From Acidobacteriota bacterium (GTDB lineage Bacteria; Acidobacteriota; Polarisedimenticolia; Gp22-AA2): 11,117 nucleotides of DNA. Where the stretch lies: the NCBI GenBank assembly GCA_016177515.1, contig JACOUZ010000003.1, forward strand, positions 1 to 11,117, read 5' to 3'. Every line of letters begins with the position of its first letter. The stretch's first letter is position 1. Below are positions 7,222-11,117 of the stretch, piece by piece. The translations under genes were made by a program, and so were the position numbers. A model generated the notes under the pieces. It saw only the letters and a program-made list of their open reading frames with translations, was not told the DNA's origin and did no database searches.

Positions 7222-7237
7222 AGCAAGCCGGATGCCA
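7222..7237 (-). promoter_or_regulatory. Sigma-54 (RpoN) -24/-12 promoter of the pilin gene
   Basis: The minus strand reads TGGCATCCGGCTTGCT. It has the invariant GG (7236-7235), exactly ten bases, then GC (7224-7223), and fits the consensus TGGCAC-N5-TTGCW except at one position of the -24 box. Transcription would start near 7211, about 20 bases before the ATG and just ahead of the Shine-Dalgarno. RpoN control with a PilR-type activator is well known for pilA in Pseudomonas, Geobacter and Myxococcus. The element overlaps a small hairpin (CCGGAT-GCC-ATCCGG, 7228-7242). The 120 bases upstream could hold activator sites: a near-direct repeat GGYTGCAA occurs at 7261-7268 and 7298-7305. Confidence 0.6.
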
Positions 7238-7356
7238 TCCGGAGGCGCGGCCGGGACCGTGGCTGCAAGTGACTGGATCATGCGAGGTTACTCATCAGGT
7301 TGCAAACTCGTAGCGCCCCGCCGCCGGGCGCGGCCGCCCGATCTTAACAAGTTTCG

Positions 7357-9267
7357 TCAGGAGGGCGGACGCCCGGTGACACTGCCTGTCACTCCTCCCG
7401 GATACGAGGCGCCGGCACTGTTTTCCACTGCATCCGCGAGGCGCCGGAACGTCGCGAGAAGCGCACGGGCCCGGGCACACTCCGGATCGTCCCGCAGCTT
7501 CCGCCGCAGCTCCTCCAGGATCGGCCCGGCCTGCAATTGGCCGGCGGCCACGCCGGCCAGCTGGTAGCGCCAGTCCTCGGGATGGATGGCACGGTACTCG
7601 AGACGGGCGATCACGCCTTCGTATTCGCGCGAGCGGCGCGCGAAGATCATCGCGTCATCGTCCCAGTAGACCAGGGCCCAGTCCTCCCGCGGGAAATGGT
7701 TCGCCGAGAAGGACCGCTGGAGGAAGACATCGGGGAGCCCGTCCGTCCCCTTGCGCACCACGCTCTCCAGCGCCGCGGAGTAACGCACGAAGGCGGCGTC
7801 GATGTCGTGTCTCCCGAGGAACGCCTGCCAGGCCCGCGAGTCGCCCAGCGAGGCAAAGATGTCGCCCAGGAGGCGGGGATACACTTCGTTCCGTCCGTCG
7901 ATGAACACGGGGTGTTCGGGGAAGCGTCTCCAGATGAGATAGCCGCCGAAGCGCACGTCGTTGTAAAGGCGCCGGCCGACCTCCTCCCGGGCGAGGAAAT
8001 CGGCCGCCCGTTCCGGCTCGTTGTCCGGCGCGATGCCGATTCCCCAGACCACGGACGGCGGGAGGACGGCAAGCAGCGGCACGGCGGCCACCAGGACCAC
8101 GGCGGCGGCCACGAAGCCGGGCCGCACGCGTGCCCTGGAGGGGGATGCGGCTTCCGGAGATTCCGCCGGCCGCCGCGGGGAACCGAGCCAGCGTCCCGGG
8201 ACGCCCGAGGCAAGGCCCACCGACAGGGCACGCGCCGGGCGCGCCAGGCCGAAAGGCAGGAGAAAGAAGAACAGCCCGATGTTCCTGAGGTGCGCGGCCG
8301 CCAGGCATCCGGTGAGCACGAGCGCCGGGGTGGCGATCGGGTCGAGGCTCCGGCGAAAGACGATCAGGATGATGGCCGACGCGGCGGCGGCCGCGAAAAA
8401 CAGTGGAAAATCAAAAGGACTGGGACGGGCCCACTCGAGGTTGGGTGACGGAAGCGCCGCCAGGAGACGCGACAGGTGCACCGGCACCTCGTAGATCCGG
8501 AAGCCGCACGGATTGGCGGCGGCGGCCAGCGCGGCGGCGGCCGCGGTCAGGGCGAGCCGCGGCGCGAACCGGGCGCGGCCGGCGGCGACGTTTACCGCGC
8601 CGGGAGACCGCGCGGCGAACCGCTCGTCCAGGAAGGTCGCGGCGCTGCCGAGCGCCAGGACCGCCGGCGCCAGAATCGCCCCCGGGTGGAGGTTCGACCA
8701 GAGACCGACGACCGCCGGCACGAGGAGGAGGAGTCGATGCCGGCCCCGATCGCGCGCCCGCAGGGCCAGCCAGACGACGATCGGCAGGCCGAGGAGGCTG
8801 AAAAGCTCGGGCCGCACGTCGATCCGGAACGAGGCGCCCACCAGAGCGACCGCCATGAGAATGGCCGTGCCGGCCCCGTGGTGCCCTTCCCGCCGCGTGT
8901 GATCCGCCATGAGGAGCGACAGCAACAGCACGCAGATGACTTTGACCAGGACGAGGGCCGCGGGGCCCAGGGCGCGATGTCCCAGGTGGGCGGCGACCTG
9001 GAACAACCACTCGTGATCCACCCACGGCACGCCGGCCGCGGTGAAGGAGAAGGGATCGGCGCGCGGCACTTCCCCCTTCTCGACGATGAGGGCGCCGGTT
9101 TTCAGGTGCCACCAGTAATCGTAGTTGCGGATCGGACTCATGGAGGAGGCGATCGCCAGAATCGCCATGAGCAAGAGCAGGAGGACCCGGTCTCCCCGCG
9201 TCGGCTGCCCCGCACGGGGCGACGCCGGCACCGTCTCCTTCGCCGACGGCCGATGCGGATCGATCAC
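7357..9267 (-). CDS. Polytopic membrane protein, GT-C-like glycosyltransferase fold
   Basis: Encodes 636 residues. The GTG at 9267-9265 overlaps the upstream stop as GTGA; GAGGAG at 9276-9271 sits three bases before it, rather close, but the next in-frame Met (34) lies within the first membrane helix. After a short cytoplasmic tail the first helix (about 27-45) leads into an extracytoplasmic loop with NYDYWWHLKTG (48-58), DPFSFT (71-76), W82 and HEWL (85-88). This arrangement recalls GT-C enzymes, where an Asp/Glu in loop 1 is catalytic. VRPELFSLLG (151-160) starts another helix, and about ten helices follow to about residue 410. The last 220 residues are soluble, with GGYLIWRRFP (441-450), FIDGRNEVYP (455-464) and WALVYWDDDAMIFARR (530-545). 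It probably transfers a sugar from a polyprenyl-phosphate carrier on the outer face of the inner membrane. Donor and acceptor are unknown, and I know this type mainly as uncharacterised membrane proteins. It probably forms an operon with the upstream gene. Confidence 0.75.
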   Translation of the reverse strand: MIDPHRPSAKETVPASPRAGQPTRGDRVLLLLLMAILAIASSMSPIRNYDYWWHLKTGALIVEKGEVPRADPFSFTAAGVPWVDHEWLFQVAAHLGHRALGPAALVLVKVICVLLLSLLMADHTRREGHHGAGTAILMAVALVGASFRIDVRPELFSLLGLPIVVWLALRARDRGRHRLLLLVPAVVGLWSNLHPGAILAPAVLALGSAATFLDERFAARSPGAVNVAAGRARFAPRLALTAAAAALAAAANPCGFRIYEVPVHLSRLLAALPSPNLEWARPSPFDFPLFFAAAAASAIILIVFRRSLDPIATPALVLTGCLAAAHLRNIGLFFFLLPFGLARPARALSVGLASGVPGRWLGSPRRPAESPEAASPSRARVRPGFVAAAVVLVAAVPLLAVLPPSVVWGIGIAPDNEPERAADFLAREEVGRRLYNDVRFGGYLIWRRFPEHPVFIDGRNEVYPRLLGDIFASLGDSRAWQAFLGRHDIDAAFVRYSAALESVVRKGTDGLPDVFLQRSFSANHFPREDWALVYWDDDAMIFARRSREYEGVIARLEYRAIHPEDWRYQLAGVAAGQLQAGPILEELRRKLRDDPECARARALLATFRRLADAVENSAGASYPGGVTGSVTGRPPS

Positions 9268-11117
9268 AGTCTCCTCACCCTGGCCATGATCACCCAGGCG
9301 GCAGCCAGGAGCAGCCCGGCGAGGCTGGCCGCGAATCCCGCCGGGACCTCCGCCGGACGATACGCCATCTCGAGCCTGTGCTCCCCCGCGCCGACGGCGA
9401 CCGCGCGAAACAGCCCGTCGGCCCGCAGGATGGGAACGGCGCGGCCGTCGAGGATCGCCCGCCAGCCGGGGGCAAAGGCGTCCGCCACGACCACGAACCC
9501 GCCCGCGGGTGCGCGCACGGCGATCAGAAGCCGCTCGGGTGCCTCCTCGACGACGGCCGCCTCCCCGGCGTCGCCGGAGGGGGGAGGCGTCCCGCCGGTC
9601 TCCGCCCGCGGCCCCTCGAGCAGCACTTCACGTCTCGGATCATAGCCGGGGTCGGACAGAGCCTCGGCCAGAGTGCGGTCTGCGGGGAGCCGCCGGGCTC
9701 CGCCCACCCACCGGACCCGGGGCACCACCGACCGCACCCGGTAGGCGCGCAGGGGCGGCCGGCTGAACCCTTCCAGCACGGGACCGGCGACGAGTCCCTC
9801 GTCCTCGATCGAATCGTACGACAGCAGCAGGCCCACGCGGCAGGCGGCAAGCGCCCGCACCCGCGCCGCCGCTGGCAGCTCGGAGATGTCTTTTCCGAGG
9901 GCGGCGCTGTCCCTGAGATCCATCCGGTCCGTCGCGGCATCGAGGGCCGTGGAGACGTGCTCGGGATGTCCGGCCAGGAGCGCGTAGACGAAGCGATCGT
10001 AGCGGTAACCCCACACCACCTCGTCGGTCTTGGCCCAGACGCTCAGGTGGGGCGGCCGCGGCGCGTGGTGCAGTCGCGGCGCGGAGGCGCCGCGCTCCAC
10101 GACTGCGGCGAGGGGTGACGGGGCGGACAGCCAGCCGGACGCCGCGGTCGACAGCGCCGGCGTCGAGGCGAGGATCATCGACAGCCCGGAGACCGTGACC
10201 AGTCCCCAGCAGGCGGCGGGCGCCGCACCGGCCCCGCGCCGCTTGTGGAGAAGCGCCACGGCGGCCGCAAGGAAGGCGGCCTCGGCAAGAGCCCAGAGCG
10301 CGGATCTCAGCAGGCCGCCCCGCACGAATGGCGCCGCCTCGGAGGCCAGGAAGGGGGCCGGGACCCGCACCAGGGCCGTGAGCATCCGGTCGGCAAGCGG
10401 CGCCGTGGCGGCCGCGGCGGCCAGTACGAAGGCGGCCGCGGCTGCGACCGCCGTCGCCACGGAGCCGCGCCGGGACAGAGGGCCCGATCGAAGGCGATCG
10501 ATCCCGTACCCCGCCAGGAGCGCCAGCGCCGGCAGGGCCGCGAGGACGAAGCGCTCCGGATGGCGCACCTGCCGCAGGGGTGCTATGGCGTCGAAGAGGG
10601 ATCGGTAGACCGCGTTGTTCCCCCCGAGGGCGAGAAGCAGAGCGCCGGCGGCCACGGCGAAAAGACCGCGGCGGCGCGCGCCCGCGGCCCCCCGGTGCAG
10701 GGCGCCGATCGCCGCCAGGACGGCGGGGATGGCGCCGATGTACAGTGAGAGCAGGAACGGGTAGCGGCCCTCGAACAGGAAGCCTCCCCACCAGGCCGCG
10801 GGAGACAGCCGCGTCGGATCGCCGAACAGCCGCGGCAGCACCGCCTCGGGAAGGCGCGCCGGCATGAGCGACCATTTCAGCCCTTCCACCGCCCCGAACC
10901 CCGCTCCCCGCTCGCTGATGGGCAGCAGGGCGCTCGCCGGGAGGATCTGGGCGGCGGCCAGAAGCGCCGCCAGGGCCAGGACCAGGGCCAGGGCTCCCAG
11001 GGCGGCGGCCGGCGCGGGGATCCGGTCACCCCGAGGCCGGGACGTCGTCCCCAGGACGATCCCGGAAAGAAGCAGGGCCAGAATCGAGGCGGGCTCCGCC
11101 GCCGCCAGGATGACGGC
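9264..11117 (-). CDS. YfhO-type membrane protein, C-terminal 617 residues; start lies beyond the right edge
   Basis: The frame is open from base 11117, with no stop before the TGA at 9266-9264; an internal GTG at 10889 is not the start, because residues 1-76 of the visible part continue the same membrane protein. Visible features, numbered from the edge, are hydrophobic helices (10-65), AAQILP (55-60), SERGAGFG (68-75), GRYPFLLSLYIGAIPAVLAA (117-136), GGNNAVY (165-171) and PLRQVRHPERFVLAALPALALLAGYGIDRL (180-209). The C-terminal beta-rich extracytoplasmic domain has VVVADAFAPGWRAILDGRAV, GLFRAVAVGAGEHRLEMAYRP and one last helix. That ending (GW-x-A-x-xDG ... G-x-H-x-x-x-x-Y-x-P) and the R-x-P-x-R-F helix are typical of YfhO family members. 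Bacillus subtilis YfhO decorates lipoteichoic acid with sugar; Gram-negative homologues are mostly uncharacterised. The usual length of about 800-900 residues implies 200-300 are missing. A periplasmic sugar transferase is inferred. Confidence 0.78.
   Translation of the reverse strand, partial: AVILAAAEPASILALLLSGIVLGTTSRPRGDRIPAPAAALGALALVLALAALLAAAQILPASALLPISERGAGFGAVEGLKWSLMPARLPEAVLPRLFGDPTRLSPAAWWGGFLFEGRYPFLLSLYIGAIPAVLAAIGALHRGAAGARRRGLFAVAAGALLLALGGNNAVYRSLFDAIAPLRQVRHPERFVLAALPALALLAGYGIDRLRSGPLSRRGSVATAVAAAAAFVLAAAAATAPLADRMLTALVRVPAPFLASEAAPFVRGGLLRSALWALAEAAFLAAAVALLHKRRGAGAAPAACWGLVTVSGLSMILASTPALSTAASGWLSAPSPLAAVVERGASAPRLHHAPRPPHLSVWAKTDEVVWGYRYDRFVYALLAGHPEHVSTALDAATDRMDLRDSAALGKDISELPAAARVRALAACRVGLLLSYDSIEDEGLVAGPVLEGFSRPPLRAYRVRSVVPRVRWVGGARRLPADRTLAEALSDPGYDPRREVLLEGPRAETGGTPPPSGDAGEAAVVEEAPERLLIAVRAPAGGFVVVADAFAPGWRAILDGRAVPILRADGLFRAVAVGAGEHRLEMAYRPAEVPAGFAASLAGLLLAAAWVIMARVRRL

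Noticed and set aside
7277..7305. A sigma-70-like promoter TTGCAA-17-CATGAT ahead of the pilin
   Set aside because: Each box matches only 4/6. The sigma-54 element nearer the gene is much better and fits known pilin control. A secondary promoter cannot be excluded.
7325..7340. Hairpin CGGGCG-CGGC-CGCCCG after the 636-residue membrane protein, as a terminator
   Set aside because: There is no T-run on the minus strand after the stem, and short GC palindromes are common in this composition. It might slow polymerase but cannot be called a terminator.
7376..7393. Inverted repeat GTGACA-N5-TGTCAC near the 3' end of the 636-residue gene
   Set aside because: It lies inside the coding sequence, where it encodes a small GVTGSVTG repetition, and no regulated start is next to it.

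Overview
The window is high-GC bacterial DNA, roughly 70% by eye. All seven protein-coding genes I can support lie on the minus strand and are tightly packed, several overlapping by 4 bases. The content is cell-surface glycan assembly: two large polytopic membrane proteins that look like GT-C-type glycosyltransferases, two O-antigen ligase/polymerase-like (Wzy_C-type) membrane proteins in tandem, an asparagine-synthase-type amidotransferase and the start of a GT-B glycosyltransferase. One type IV pilin/GspG-like gene sits in the middle. The pilin sequence and the composition suggest a member of Acidobacteriota or a similar high-GC environmental lineage; this is an impression from sequence, not a search result.

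Layout in the direction of transcription (right to left). 11117-9264: C-terminal 617 residues of a YfhO-type membrane protein whose start is outside the window. 9267-7357: a second polytopic protein with a GT-C-like first loop (DYWWHL... HEWL), coupled to the first by a GTGA overlap. 7356-7191: a regulatory gap with a good sigma-54 -24/-12 promoter. 7190-6738: a 150-residue prepilin with a strong Shine-Dalgarno, closed by an intrinsic terminator at 6715-6681. 6675-6633: a perfect 16-bp-arm palindrome not explained by the genes. 6580-4862 and 4865-2892: two O-antigen ligase-like proteins joined by an ATGA overlap, the second with a TPR-like tail. About 2870-2842: a near-consensus sigma-70 promoter. 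2794-851: asparagine synthase, followed one base later by a glycosyltransferase that runs off the left edge (849-1).

Together these look like part of a surface polysaccharide or glycoprotein locus. The cytoplasmic enzymes (amidotransferase, GT-B) would make or modify sugar precursors. The GT-C-like proteins would add sugars from lipid carriers on the outer face of the inner membrane. The Wzy_C proteins would polymerise the glycan or transfer it to an acceptor. The notable point is the pilin, separately regulated and immediately upstream of two Wzy_C-type proteins. That resembles the pilA-tfpO(pilO) arrangement of dedicated pilin O-glycosylation, so a pilin-glycosylation module is a testable idea, not a conclusion. 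No flippase, priming phosphoglycosyltransferase, chain-length regulator, RNA gene, CRISPR array or insertion sequence is visible.
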